From contig NZ_JAENXS010000001.1 of NCBI RefSeq assembly GCF_016612535.1, positions 2,319,501 to 2,383,500 of the forward strand: a DNA stretch of 64,000 nucleotides. Direction: 5' to 3'. Each line of letters opens with the position of its first letter. The stretch's first letter is position 1. The notes under the pieces are model-generated. The model did no database searches. It saw nothing but the letters and a program-made list of their open reading frames with translations, and was not told where the DNA came from. This stretch comes from Bradyrhizobium diazoefficiens. Lineage in GTDB: Bacteria > Pseudomonadota > Alphaproteobacteria > Rhizobiales > Xanthobacteraceae. The position numbers were made by a program, and so were the translations under genes. Positions 55,202-63,537 of the stretch are shown in pieces.

Positions 55202-56083
55202 ATGACCCGCCCCCGCCGCAGCCATCTGTTCATGCCGGGCTCCAACCCGCGCGCGCTGGAGAAGGCGCGGAATCTCGCCGCCGACGGCCTGATCCTGGAC
55301 CTCGAAGATTCCGTCGCCCCCGACGCCAAGACGGTGGCGCGCGACGGCATCGCCGCCGCGATCGCGGACAAGGGGTTCGGCAAACGCGAGATCCTGATCC
55401 GGACCAACGCTCTCGATACGCAATGGTGGGCCGATGACGTCGCGATGGCGGCCAAGGCGTCGCCGGATGGAATCCTGGTTCCGAAAGTTTCAAGCATCGA
55501 GGATCTTCAGGCGATCGGCAGCCGCCTTGCGGAGCTCGGCGCGGCGCCATCAGTGAAGGTCTGGGCCATGATCGAGACCGCGCGCGCCGTGCTGCATGCC
55601 GAGGAGCTGGCCGAGGCCGGTCGCGATCCCAAGACGCGCCTCTCCGGTTTCGTGTTCGGCCCGAATGACATCTCACGCGAGACACGGATCAAGATGCTGC
55701 CCGGCCGCGCCGCGATGATCCCGATGATCACCCATTGCATCCTGGCGACGCGCGCCCATGGCCTCGAGATCCTCGACGGTCCCTACAGTGACATCGCCAA
55801 CCCCGATGGCTTCGCCACCGAATGCGCGCAAGGCCGAGACCTCGGCTTCGACGGCAAGACGCTGATCCATCCGTCGCAGATCGATGCCTGCAACGCCATC
55901 TTCACCCCGCCCGAAGAAGACGTCGCGCGCGCGCGAAAAATCATCGCGGCGTTCGAGCTGCCGGAAAACGTGTCGCGCGGCGCGATCCGCCTCGACGGCG
56001 CGATGGTGGAGCGCCTGCATGCCGACATGGCAAGGCGCACGATCGAGATCGCGGATGCGATTGCCGCGATGGGGAAGGGCTGA
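55202..56083 (+). CDS. CoA-ester lyase, HpcH/HpaI (CitE-like) family
   Basis: 293 residues in a TIM-barrel fold: RRSHLFMPGSNPRALEKA, LILDLEDSVAPDAK (metal Glu/Asp), VKVWAMIETARAVLHAEELA and DGKTLIHPSQIDACNAIFTP. Such proteins are beta-methylmalyl-, malyl- or citramalyl-CoA lyases/thioesterases; no citrate-lyase partners (CitD/F) are present, so it is not a citrate lyase subunit. Start at 55202 behind GGAAGGAA; the longer frame overlaps the divergent gene. Confidence 0.9.
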   Translation: MTRPRRSHLFMPGSNPRALEKARNLAADGLILDLEDSVAPDAKTVARDGIAAAIADKGFGKREILIRTNALDTQWWADDVAMAAKASPDGILVPKVSSIEDLQAIGSRLAELGAAPSVKVWAMIETARAVLHAEELAEAGRDPKTRLSGFVFGPNDISRETRIKMLPGRAAMIPMITHCILATRAHGLEILDGPYSDIANPDGFATECAQGRDLGFDGKTLIHPSQIDACNAIFTPPEEDVARARKIIAAFELPENVSRGAIRLDGAMVERLHADMARRTIEIADAIAAMGKG

Positions 56084-56099
56084 GGGCGGACTCCATCAG

Positions 56100-56618
56100 C
56101 TAATCGCGGTACCGGCAGAACTCGTCCCCGTTCTCGTATTCGATACACGTCTTTACGCGAGCACGAGGCGGGAGCTCATAGGAATAGCGGCCCTCGCTCC
56201 GGTCCATAGAGCCATATCGGCGGCCGCGATCCATATCATCATCGTCGCGCCGCCAATTTCGGCCGGTGGTCTGATGGTCCTCATCCTGGTCCATCATGCG
56301 CCCCATCTGGCGCTGACGCATGCGATCCGTGTCCATGCGGTCCTCGCCACGCTGCCGCGTCGTCCAATCTCGATTGATCCGCGTGTCTTCGGCGCTGCGG
56401 CGGTCTCGGTCGCGGGTTTGGTCCGACTGCTGCGGGGTGCGTTCCGGCTGAGTTGGGGTGTTTTGGGTTTGGGATTGGCCTGACTGTTGTTGGGTGCGCT
56501 CGGGGCCAATTTGACTTGAAGATTGGTTAGTGTCCGGCGTCATCTGCTGAGCAGACGCGCTGACGGGAATGAACCCGGAAGCTAGGAACAGGATGGCTGC
56601 TAAGTCTGATCGACGCAT
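56100..56618 (-). CDS. Low-complexity exported protein (Gln/Arg/Asp-rich)
   Basis: 172 residues with a signal peptide (about 1-24, after MRRSDLAAILFLASGFIPVSASA). The middle is disordered, rich in Q, S, T, R and D (TQQQSGQSQTQNTPTQPERT and a run of RDRDRR/DDDD). The end YELPPRARVKTCIEYENGDE has two Cys and looks structured. The start at 56618 has GAGGTGA upstream. Function unknown. Convergent with the CoA-ester lyase gene, 16 bases apart. Confidence 0.72.
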   Translation of the reverse strand: MRRSDLAAILFLASGFIPVSASAQQMTPDTNQSSSQIGPERTQQQSGQSQTQNTPTQPERTPQQSDQTRDRDRRSAEDTRINRDWTTRQRGEDRMDTDRMRQRQMGRMMDQDEDHQTTGRNWRRDDDDMDRGRRYGSMDRSEGRYSYELPPRARVKTCIEYENGDEFCRYRD

Positions 56619-56846
56619 GAGTTCACCTCGCGGGTTTGCTGTGTAACCGCGTGGCTCAGCGTTGGTTCTTAAGAATCTTTGCTTTTCGAGGCACCGTAAC
56701 AAGGCGCTGGGTGTCAGGCGAAAAAGGCTGCCGCTTCGGGCAAGCGTCAATGCACCCCCGAGTGTGCTGCTCCACAGCCGTGCTTAACCTTGTAAACCGT
56801 CAGGATCGGTGACCCTGCTGAGGAACCTGAGCAGCTGCGAGCCGCC

Positions 56847-57266
56847 TCAGCGCGGCGCCACGTCAGCGCGGTCGAGCGACTCCAGGGTCGAGGCGTTGCC
56901 GCAATAGCCGTGGTAGTTTTCCACGGCGGTGCCGTGGGCGAGATCGCGGTCGCATTGTGCCTTGTGGCTGCAGAGCGAGCAGACCCGCTCCATGTCGCGC
57001 AGCAACAGCGGCTGCGCTTGCCCGAGGCGCTCTGTGCTGATGCCGAGTTGCTCCAGCATTTTCGGCAGCTCGTCGGCAGAGTGCTTTCCGTGGCGGACCA
57101 GTTCCTCAAGATCATCAGGTGCGATCCTGAGATCGTTGGCGATCCGGTCGAAATCGGAGCGATCAAGCTGCCGCAACTCGCTCAGCTCGCGGCGATGCTT
57201 GAGCCAGTTCGCGAAGGATTCGATGAGGTCCTGGACGATGGGATAAGGCCTGCTTGCGGTGCTCAT
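56847..57266 (-). CDS. DUF6455-like protein with a cysteine cluster
   Basis: 139 residues. The N-terminal two thirds are helical, and the C-terminal region has RVCSLCSHKAQCDRDL and NYHGYCGNAS: cysteines in C-x2-C-x5-C-x~18-C spacing that could bind a metal or Fe-S cluster. No signal peptide. The start at 57266 follows GGAG. The DUF6455 assignment is from memory of the motif. Confidence 0.7.
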   Translation of the reverse strand: MSTASRPYPIVQDLIESFANWLKHRRELSELRQLDRSDFDRIANDLRIAPDDLEELVRHGKHSADELPKMLEQLGISTERLGQAQPLLLRDMERVCSLCSHKAQCDRDLAHGTAVENYHGYCGNASTLESLDRADVAPR

Positions 57267-57369
57267 GCGAGGCTCCATTCGGGTCGTGGAATTGGAGCGA
57301 CACTAGGCACAATGGTGCAGACGCGCGTTGCGCTGGATCAAATTGAGAATGAGGCCGCGGTCTCCGCTG

Positions 57370-57490
57370 CACCTCTCCCGCTTGCGGGAGAGGTCGCGCC
57401 GAAGGCGCGGGTGAGGGTTCTCTCCTCTAGGGGATTGTCCCGACGTGGAGACACCCTCTCCCCCGCCCTCTCCCGCGAGCGAGAGAGGGG
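57370..57490 (+). repeat. Intergenic palindromic repeat, family C, copy 2
   Basis: CACCTCTCCCGCTTGCGGGA and GAGGTCGCG, a central GGGTGAGGGTTCTCTCC, and the matching right arm CCCTCTCCCGCGAGCGAGAG. Diverged relative of 14443-14587. Confidence 0.82.
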
Positions 57491-57511
57491 GCGCACCGCC
57501 TGCGCGTCGTG

Positions 57512-58297
57512 CTACGCGAACCGCTCCGTCGCCCACGCATACAAACTCCCCGGGATCGGCTTCTCGCCGCCTCGCCCCTTGGGCGAGATGTGCAGGCCGA
57601 TGATGTCGGGGTTGGTGACGAGGCCAAGATAGCTCGAGGGATCGAAGAACAGTTTTGGCTCGGCGTGCACGGCGTAGAACGACTGCTTCGGCAGCGCATT
57701 TTGCAACTCACCGGTGCGGCGGGCGAGCGCGCTGAGCGCGGCGGGCCCGAAGATCGCGACGCGAATATCAGAGAGGCGGTTCGAGCCGCCGCGCAGGCGG
57801 CGCATCGCAAAGGCGATGCGATGGCGCAGCGACAGCCAATCCGGCGTCAGCTCCTCCTGCTCCATCAGCTCTTCGAACGCCGTGACGATGCCGTGCTGTG
57901 GCGGCAGATAAATCACGGAGTTGCCGAGCTGGCGCGGCCGCTCCCAGGCGAAATAGGGCTTTGCCGGATCGATTGTGGCGGGCCTGAGCAGCAGCACATC
58001 GGCATCGAGCCAGAGGCCAAGACCCTTCGCCATCAGCTTCATGCGGAAGAAGTCGCTGAACTGGAGCGTGGTCCAGTCGCGCCAGCTGCCGTCCGGCTGC
58101 GGCGGCCGCAACCGTTCGGAGAAGGCGTGCGGCAGGATCGCTTCGGCGTCCGCATTGCCGACGCCGGCGGGAAGGCCTGGAATGGCGTCGAAGCTATAGA
58201 CCGTGACCTTGTGGCCGGCCGCCAGCTGCGAGCGCAGACAGGTCTGGCGCAGCGCGTCCATCGGGCCATGCCAGAAGGTGACAATCTCGGGCAGCAT
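57512..58297 (-). CDS. Glycosyltransferase-like protein with a DxD motif
   Basis: 261 residues. MLPEIVTFWHGPMDALRQTCLRSQLAAGH is the family start; the DxD nucleotide-sugar motif is in GLGLWLDADVLLLRP (about 95-109), as in the GT32/Gb3-synthase-like DXD group. Later conserved blocks: YFAWERPRQLGNSVIYLPPQHG and HAEPKLFFDP. No membrane segment. It may act on lipopolysaccharide or capsule. Upstream of it on the minus strand is leuD, but a terminator lies between, so it is a separate transcript. Confidence 0.78.
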   Translation of the reverse strand: MLPEIVTFWHGPMDALRQTCLRSQLAAGHKVTVYSFDAIPGLPAGVGNADAEAILPHAFSERLRPPQPDGSWRDWTTLQFSDFFRMKLMAKGLGLWLDADVLLLRPATIDPAKPYFAWERPRQLGNSVIYLPPQHGIVTAFEELMEQEELTPDWLSLRHRIAFAMRRLRGGSNRLSDIRVAIFGPAALSALARRTGELQNALPKQSFYAVHAEPKLFFDPSSYLGLVTNPDIIGLHISPKGRGGEKPIPGSLYAWATERFA

Positions 58298-58330
58298 GGG
58301 CGGGAGCTATACGGGATAATCGGGGCAAAG

Positions 58331-58363
58331 AAAAAGCCCCGGCGCGCGTCGCGCACCGGGGCT
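58331..58363 (-). terminator. Intrinsic terminator after leuD
   Basis: The stem AGCCCCGG / CCGGGGCT is extended by GCGC pairs around the loop (about 12 bp, one mismatch). On the minus strand it is followed by TTTTTCTTTG. It starts 18 bases after the leuD stop. Confidence 0.9.
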
Positions 58364-58380
58364 CGAAACAGAAAGCGATC

Positions 58381-58986
58381 TCAGGCCCAGGCGCGTTCGG
58401 TCTTGAGCTTCGCTTCATACGTATCGATCGAGGACTTCTTCTCCATCGTCAGACCGATGTCGTCGAGGCCGTTGATCAGGCAGTGCTTGCGGAACGGATC
58501 GATCTCGAACTTGACCTTGCCACCGTCGGGACCGCGGATCTCCTGGTTCGGCAGGTCGATCGTCAGCGTCGCGTTGGCGCCGCGCTCGGCATCGTCGAAC
58601 AGCTTGTCGAGGTCTTCCTGGCTGACGCGGATCGGCAGAATGCCGTTCTTGAAGCAGTTGTTGTAGAAGATGTCGCCGAAAGAGGTCGAGATCACGCAGC
58701 GGATGCCGAAGTCGAGCAGCGCCCAGGGCGCGTGCTCGCGGCTCGAGCCGCAGCCGAAATTGTCGCCGGCGACCAGCACCTTGGTGTTGCGATAGGCCGG
58801 CTGGTTCAGCACGAAATCCGGGTTCTCGCTGCCGTCGTCCTTGTAGCGCTGCTCGGAGAAGAGCCCCTTGCCGAGGCCGGTGCGCTTGATGGTCTTGAGG
58901 TACTGCTTCGGAATGATCATGTCGGTGTCGACATTGATGATCTTCAGCGGCGCCGCGACGCCTTCCAGCGTGGTGAACTTGTCCAT
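58381..58986 (-). CDS. leuD: 3-isopropylmalate dehydratase small subunit
   Basis: 201 residues. Pairs with LeuC to isomerise 2-isopropylmalate to 3-isopropylmalate. Motifs: [20 protein letters not shown], and the swivel-domain [15 protein letters not shown] that contacts the active site. A GGGAAGCG site precedes the ATG. leuC is 2.3 kb away on the same strand, with other genes between. Confidence 0.97.
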   Translation of the reverse strand: MDKFTTLEGVAAPLKIINVDTDMIIPKQYLKTIKRTGLGKGLFSEQRYKDDGSENPDFVLNQPAYRNTKVLVAGDNFGCGSSREHAPWALLDFGIRCVISTSFGDIFYNNCFKNGILPIRVSQEDLDKLFDDAERGANATLTIDLPNQEIRGPDGGKVKFEIDPFRKHCLINGLDDIGLTMEKKSSIDTYEAKLKTERAWA

Positions 58987-59065
58987 GGTTGCGCTTCCCG
59001 GGAATGGTTAGGGACCGCGTATTTATCGCGATCGGGGCCCGAATCCTAGGCCGATTTCGGCAGAT

Positions 59066-59464
59066 CTACTCTGCTTGAGCCTCAATATCAGCCATATCGT
59101 CGTCCGAGAGGCCGAAATGGTGGCCGATCTCGTGGATCAGGACGTGGCGGACGATGTGGCCGAGGCTTTCGTCGTGCTCGGCCCAGTAATCCAGGATCGG
59201 CCGGCGGTAGAGCCAGACCATGTTGGGCAGCCGTGCCACATCGCCAAGACTTTGCTGGGGCAGGCCGACGCCCTGGAACAGGCCGAGCAGGTCGAACTCG
59301 CTCTCGCATTCCATCTCATCCAGGACCTCCTCGGTCGGGAAGTCTTCGACGCGGATGATCAGGCCCTCACAGAGGCCGCGAAATTCCGCCGGCAGGCGCT
59401 CGAAAATGTCGTGCGCCGTCACTTCCATCTCGGCCAGCGAGGGCGCTTTCAGGTCCGTCCACAT
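59066..59464 (-). CDS. Metallopeptidase family protein (minimal zincin)
   Basis: 132 residues. The zinc-binding HEIGHHFGLSDDD near residues 109-121 is the HExxHxxG-type motif of the PF06262 minimal zincin family. FDLLGLFQGVGLPQQS and PNMVWLYRRPILD are the other conserved blocks. Cytoplasmic, with no signal peptide. Substrate unknown; the family may need a partner or act as a non-peptidase. Divergent from the exported protein gene at 59588. Confidence 0.9.
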   Translation of the reverse strand: MWTDLKAPSLAEMEVTAHDIFERLPAEFRGLCEGLIIRVEDFPTEEVLDEMECESEFDLLGLFQGVGLPQQSLGDVARLPNMVWLYRRPILDYWAEHDESLGHIVRHVLIHEIGHHFGLSDDDMADIEAQAE

Positions 59465-59587
59465 GCGCTTGTCTTAGCGCGGGTTCCGCGCCGATGCATC
59501 CGGCTTTATAAGCGCGTGAGGTTGACGGGCGCCGCCAAAACGGGGAGCTTGGGGCCTCGATGGGGAACGGTTCAGGTGGGCAGTAAA

Positions 59588-59905
59588 ATGCGAGCAAAAA
59601 CAGCACTGACGCTACTGTGCATGGGGTTGTTTTCGCAGTTGGGCGTGAGTAGTGCCCAAGCGCAGACGGCTGGCACAGAACTCCGTGTCGCCCAGGCCGC
59701 CTCGTCCGACGACGTCCCGCCGCCACGCAGGCGGCCCCAGACGCGTCTGCGCGTCACGCCCTACTACACGCCGGACGGCGTCTATCCGCGCTACAACCCA
59801 GGCCCGGACGCGGTCCGTGAGTGCAACGTCGCCTATGTGCAGGAACACAGGCCGAGTGGCACCGTGATCACGCCGCATATGAGCTGCTATTGGCGTCGCG
59901 GCTGA
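59588..59905 (+). CDS. Small exported protein with two cysteines
   Basis: 105 residues. Signal peptide about 1-26 (MRAKTALTLLCMGLFSQLGVSS then AQAQ). The mature part ends in a conserved-looking block VRECNVAYVQEHRPSGTVITPHMSCYWRRG with two Cys that probably form a disulfide. This C-terminal block recurs in Bradyrhizobium exported proteins as far as I recall. Function unknown. Start behind AGGTGGGCAG. Confidence 0.7.
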   Translation: MRAKTALTLLCMGLFSQLGVSSAQAQTAGTELRVAQAASSDDVPPPRRRPQTRLRVTPYYTPDGVYPRYNPGPDAVRECNVAYVQEHRPSGTVITPHMSCYWRRG

Positions 59906-59981
59906 CGCGCTCTCATGTCCGGGTAGCGCGCCGATCAGTCCGGCGCCGACGATGAGCGCACAGTGTCGGGCGGAGGTCGTC

Positions 59982-60245
59982 ATGACGAGATGGATCGCAT
60001 TGGCTGTTATTGTCGGGCTTGCCGCCAGCCTGCCGCATGTGTCCGCGAGGCAGAGGGTGACGAAGCTGCCCGATGCATCGGCCGGGCGCGCGGTGTTCGA
60101 TGCGCGACGTCATGTGCGTGACGGCGACATGACCCGGTACTCTCCGCGTCCTGATCCGCACTATTATGCACGGCCCATCTATTATCGTCCCTATCCTTAC
60201 GGCGTGCCCGCGCCGTTCGTGTTCGGCTACGGACCGTGGTGGTGA
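59982..60245 (+). CDS. Small exported Tyr/Pro-rich protein
   Basis: 87 residues. Signal peptide about 1-22 (MTRWIALAVIVGLAASLPHVSA). The C-terminal ~30 residues are Tyr/Pro-rich (YYARPIYYRPYPYGVPAPFV), typical of small surface proteins. CGGAGG site before the ATG. The stop is six bases before the EcfG-type promoter of the next gene. Confidence 0.65.
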   Translation: MTRWIALAVIVGLAASLPHVSARQRVTKLPDASAGRAVFDARRHVRDGDMTRYSPRPDPHYYARPIYYRPYPYGVPAPFVFGYGPWW

Positions 60246-60250
60246 CGCGA

Positions 60251-60275
60251 GGAACGCGTTCATTCATGGGACGTT
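60251..60275 (+). promoter_or_regulatory. EcfG-type general-stress promoter
   Basis: GGAAC (60251-60255), 16 bases, CGTT (60272-60275): an exact match to the EcfG consensus GGAAC-N16/17-CGTT of alphaproteobacterial general stress response. It lies about 100 bases upstream of the His/Gly-rich protein gene. Confidence 0.7.
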
Positions 60276-60378
60276 CAACTCGCTGTTCCTAGTTTAATCC
60301 CGGGAGCGACCGCAATGAACAGCGATGGCGCGCGACGCTGCGCCGCAATGTCGCTGTTCACATTCAGGGAGAAATTCC

Positions 60379-60951
60379 ATGCTGAGGATGTTGAATCCCG
60401 GGACAAGCCCGTTGCGCTTGCTCGGGCTTGCGGCCGTTGCCACGCTGATGATGGCGGCCGGGACTGCGCGTCGCGCTGAAGCGATGACGCCGATCAACCC
60501 GACGGCGTTGCCGGCAGCGAAGGCTGCGGGCGACGACATGATCACGCAGGTCCGTCATGGCGGCGGCGGAGGTGGCGGAGGACATGGTGGAGGTGGAGGT
60601 TTCCACGGCGGTGGCGGTGGCTTCCACGGTGGTGGAGGACACGTTGGCGGCTTCCATGGTGGTGGCTTTCGTGGTGGTGGTTTTCATGGCGGCGGCTTCC
60701 GCGCCGCGCCGGCCTTCCATGGTGGCGGCTATCGCTACGGCGGCTTCCATCGCTATGGCGGATATCACCGCTTTGGAGTCTATCGGCCCCATTATGGCTA
60801 TCGCCATTTCCACCGGCGCTATTACGGTGGCTACTATCCCTACTACCACCATCCGCGTCGCTGCCGGATCATCTGGACCTATTACGGCCCGCGCCGCATC
60901 TGCCACTGGCACCATTGGCACCGCTGGCACCATCCGTATCGCTATTGGTAA
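60379..60951 (+). CDS. Exported Gly/His/Tyr-rich protein with FHGGG repeats
   Basis: 190 residues. Signal segment about 10-34. After about residue 60 the protein is built of short repeats (GGGGFHGGGG, GGFHGGGFRGGGFHGGGF) then a Tyr/His/Arg-rich region (YRYGGFHRYGGYHRF and HWHHWHRWHHPYRYW). Clustered histidines could bind metal ions. AGGGAGAA site before the ATG. The upstream EcfG promoter suggests stress induction. Terminator follows. Function unknown. Confidence 0.75.
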   Translation: MLRMLNPGTSPLRLLGLAAVATLMMAAGTARRAEAMTPINPTALPAAKAAGDDMITQVRHGGGGGGGGHGGGGGFHGGGGGFHGGGGHVGGFHGGGFRGGGFHGGGFRAAPAFHGGGYRYGGFHRYGGYHRFGVYRPHYGYRHFHRRYYGGYYPYYHHPRRCRIIWTYYGPRRICHWHHWHRWHHPYRYW

Positions 60952-60966
60952 GTACGGTCGACATGA

Positions 60967-60991
60967 AAAGGGCGCCCCAGCGGCGCCCTTT
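60967..60991. terminator. Bidirectional intrinsic terminator
   Basis: A 10-bp stem AAAGGGCGCC / GGCGCCCTTT with 5-base loop, 16 bases after the stop of the His/Gly-rich gene; symmetrical T-rich and A-rich flanks let it serve the convergent gene at 61006 too. Confidence 0.85.
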
Positions 60992-61005
60992 GTTCATCCC
61001 GCGGC

Positions 61006-61215
61006 TTAGAGCCAATCCTTCAGCTTCCGCGACGCAGATTTCCACGGCATCAGATTCTCGATCTTCCACTGCCTGAAGATCGCGGGCGGCCAGCGGCTGA
61101 GCCTTGACGTCTCCTCGACCTCGGGCTTGGCGACGATGCGCAGCGGCGTTGTACGCCGCCGGTGCTGGCGGGTCGCATCGCTGATCAGATCGACATAGTC
61201 GGGCTTGTTGGCCAT
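61006..61215 (-). CDS. Hypothetical small basic protein
   Basis: 69 residues, no signal peptide; rich in Arg, Lys and Trp (RQHRRRTTPLRIVAKPEVEE and RQWKIENLMPWKSASRKLKDWL). The start at 61215 (MANKPDYVD) has GGGGACG some 10 bases upstream; the frame could begin 12 codons earlier. It ends next to the bidirectional terminator. Family not recognised. Confidence 0.5.
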   Translation of the reverse strand: MANKPDYVDLISDATRQHRRRTTPLRIVAKPEVEETSRLSRWPPAIFRQWKIENLMPWKSASRKLKDWL

Positions 61216-61309
61216 GAGATGCGTCCCCGCGAAACCGCCGCGAGGATGCAATGTGGGCGAAGCGGCTTAACGGCCGTTTGTCGCTTTAGGTCAAATTGCA
61301 GGGAGCGGC

Positions 61310-62716
61310 TTAGCGCCACTCCCGGACGTCGACGAAGTGACCCGCGATCGCAGCCGCCGCCGCCATAGCCGGCGACACCAGATGCGTGCGGCCCTTAAAA
61401 CCCTGGCGTCCCTCGAAGTTGCGGTTCGAGGTCGAGGCGCAGCGCTCCTCCGGCTTCAGTTTGTCCGGGTTCATCGCGAGGCACATCGAGCAGCCCGGCT
61501 CGCGCCATTCGAAGCCGGCCTTGATGAAGATCTTGTCCAGGCCTTCAGCCTCCGCCTGCTCCTTCACGATGCCGGAGCCGGGCACGACCATGGCGTTGAC
61601 GGTGCCTGCGACCTGCTTGCCTTCCGCAATCTTGGCGGCGGCGCGTAAGTCTTCGATGCGGCCGTTGGTGCAGGAGCCGATGAAGATACGGTCGAGCTTG
61701 ATGTCGGTGATCTTCGTTCCCGCCGTCAGGCCCATATATTTCAGGGCGCGATGCTTGGAGAGACGCTTGGCCTCGTCCGCGATCTTGTCCGGATCGGGCA
61801 CGAAGCCGGTCACCGAGATCACGTCCTCAGGGCTCGTGCCCCAGGTCACGATCGGCGGCAGCTTGGCGGCATCGAGGCGCAGCTCGTGATCGAAATGCGC
61901 GCCTTCGTCGGAACGCAGTTTTTCCCAATAGCGCATCGCCGCGTCCCAGGCCGCGCCCTTCGGCGATTTCGGCCGATCACGCAGGAAGTCGAACGCCTTC
62001 TGGTCCGGTGCGACCAGACCGGCGCGCGCGCCGCCTTCGATCGACATGTTGCAGACCGTCATGCGGCCTTCCATCGACAGCGCGCGGATGGCGTCGCCGG
62101 CATATTCCAGCACGTAGCCGGTGCCGCCCGCGGTGCCGATCTCGCCGATGATGGCCAGGATGATGTCCTTGCCCGTCACGCCGTCCGGCAATTTGCCGTC
62201 GACGCTGACGCGCATGTTCTTGGCCTTCTTCTGGATCAGCGTCTGCGTCGCCAGCACATGCTCGACCTCGCTGGTGCCGATGCCGTGCGCGAGCGCGCCG
62301 AACGCCCCATGCGTCGAGGTGTGGCTGTCACCACAGACGATGGTGGTGCCGGGCAGCGTAAAGCCCTGTTCGGGACCGATGACGTGGACGATGCCCTGGC
62401 GCTTGTCGAACTCGTTGTAATATTCGATGCCGAATTCCTTGGCGTTGTCGGCTAGCGCCTTGATCTGCTCGATGCTCTCCGGATCGGGATTGGGCTTGCT
62501 GCGATCGGTGGTCGGCACGTTGTGGTCGACCACGGCGAGCGTCTTCTCGGGCGCATGCACCTTGCGGCCCGTGGCGCGCAGGCCTTCGAACGCCTGCGGC
62601 GAGGTCACCTCGTGCACCAGATGGCGGTCGATATAGAGCAGGCAGGTGCCGTCGTCGGCTTCATGCACCAGATGGTCGTTCCAGATCTTGTCGTACAATG
62701 TGGTCGGCTTGGACAT
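61310..62716 (-). CDS. leuC: 3-isopropylmalate dehydratase large subunit
   Basis: 468 residues, full length; an aconitase-family enzyme with a [4Fe-4S] cluster. Cluster ligands lie in FIGSCTNGR and [14 protein letters not shown]. The substrate region includes [30 protein letters not shown]. The start at 62716 ([12 protein letters not shown]) follows GGAGCC; the longer frame is rejected. Downstream of rplS on the minus strand, but a terminator separates them, so leuC likely has its own promoter within 62717-62990. Confidence 0.97.
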   Translation of the reverse strand: MSKPTTLYDKIWNDHLVHEADDGTCLLYIDRHLVHEVTSPQAFEGLRATGRKVHAPEKTLAVVDHNVPTTDRSKPNPDPESIEQIKALADNAKEFGIEYYNEFDKRQGIVHVIGPEQGFTLPGTTIVCGDSHTSTHGAFGALAHGIGTSEVEHVLATQTLIQKKAKNMRVSVDGKLPDGVTGKDIILAIIGEIGTAGGTGYVLEYAGDAIRALSMEGRMTVCNMSIEGGARAGLVAPDQKAFDFLRDRPKSPKGAAWDAAMRYWEKLRSDEGAHFDHELRLDAAKLPPIVTWGTSPEDVISVTGFVPDPDKIADEAKRLSKHRALKYMGLTAGTKITDIKLDRIFIGSCTNGRIEDLRAAAKIAEGKQVAGTVNAMVVPGSGIVKEQAEAEGLDKIFIKAGFEWREPGCSMCLAMNPDKLKPEERCASTSNRNFEGRQGFKGRTHLVSPAMAAAAAIAGHFVDVREWR

Positions 62717-62989
62717 GAGCTTAGGCTCCGAACAATGTGTGTCAGCGATGAGCGCGGGTGGCGCGCGGGGCAACAAAATCGTCTTCAGCGCAGCCTTTAA
62801 GCTGCGGGACTAAGCTCTGACGTTGCCGAGGTCGCGAAGCGCCCGAAGAACCGGCCAGGCAGCCGCGAGCGATCGTCGATGACGACGCGCTGGGGGGTTA
62901 CGAAGCTGGTCGGATCTGGAAACATTCCAGGAATATATAGCAGGGAGATTTGGAAGCGCGAGGGCTTTGACGCGCACGGCTGAGGCAAC
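62717..62989 (-). other. leuC upstream region with a possible leader ORF
   Basis: About 270 bases between the rplS terminator and leuC. It contains a minus-strand frame starting MFPDPTSFVTPQRVVIDD and ending just before a small hairpin GCAGC-TTAAAG-GCTGC (near 62790-62810). It lacks the leucine codon run expected of a classical leu attenuator, and no clear terminator follows the hairpin. Coding status is unsupported; mentioned because the region must hold the leuC promoter. Confidence 0.3.
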
Positions 62990-62992
62990 AAA

Positions 62993-63021
62993 AAAGCGCG
63001 GGGTGTTTGGCCCCGCGCTTT
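62993..63021 (-). terminator. Intrinsic terminator after rplS
   Basis: An 11-bp perfect stem AAAGCGCGGGG / CCCCGCGCTTT with a 7-base loop; on the minus strand followed by TTTTTTGTTG. It starts 26 bases after the rplS stop. Confidence 0.93.
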
Positions 63022-63046
63022 CTAGAAACTTGCCTGGTAGCGAAGC

Positions 63047-63427
63047 TTACTCGTTGACGGCCTTGGCGTGCTCAGTCTTCTCGACGATGCGGGCCGACTT
63101 GCCGCGGAGATTGCGGAGGTAATAGAGCTTGGCGCGACGCACCTTGCCGCGACGCACCACCTTGATCGAATCAATCATCGGCGACATCACCGGGAACACG
63201 CGCTCCACGCCCTCGCCATAGGAGATCTTGCGGACGGTGAAGCTCTCGTTGAGGCCACCGCCGGAACGGCCGATGCAGACGCCTTCATAGGCCTGCACGC
63301 GGGTGCGGTCGCCTTCGACGACCTTCACGTTGACGATCACGGTATCGCCGGGACCGAACTCCGGAATGACCTTGCCGGCGGACAGCTTGTCGAATTGCTC
63401 TTTTTCGAGCTGTTGGATCAGGTTCAT
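63047..63427 (-). CDS. rplS: 50S ribosomal protein L19
   Basis: 126 residues, normal for alphaproteobacterial L19. It sits at the 30S-50S subunit interface. Motifs: [51 protein letters not shown] and [20 protein letters not shown]. The GGAGATTACCCC leader provides the ribosome binding site. It follows trmD on the minus strand, as in the usual rpsP-rimM-trmD-rplS operon. Confidence 0.98.
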   Translation of the reverse strand: MNLIQQLEKEQFDKLSAGKVIPEFGPGDTVIVNVKVVEGDRTRVQAYEGVCIGRSGGGLNESFTVRKISYGEGVERVFPVMSPMIDSIKVVRRGKVRRAKLYYLRNLRGKSARIVEKTEHAKAVNE

Positions 63428-63537
63428 GGGGTAATCTCCATCGGCGCGCCCAGCCTTGCGAAACGGGGGCCGCGCGAAATTCGTTTATCCAGCCATTGCG
63501 GATGTGGCCGCTCCTATAAGGCAAGCCGGAGCGTTTG

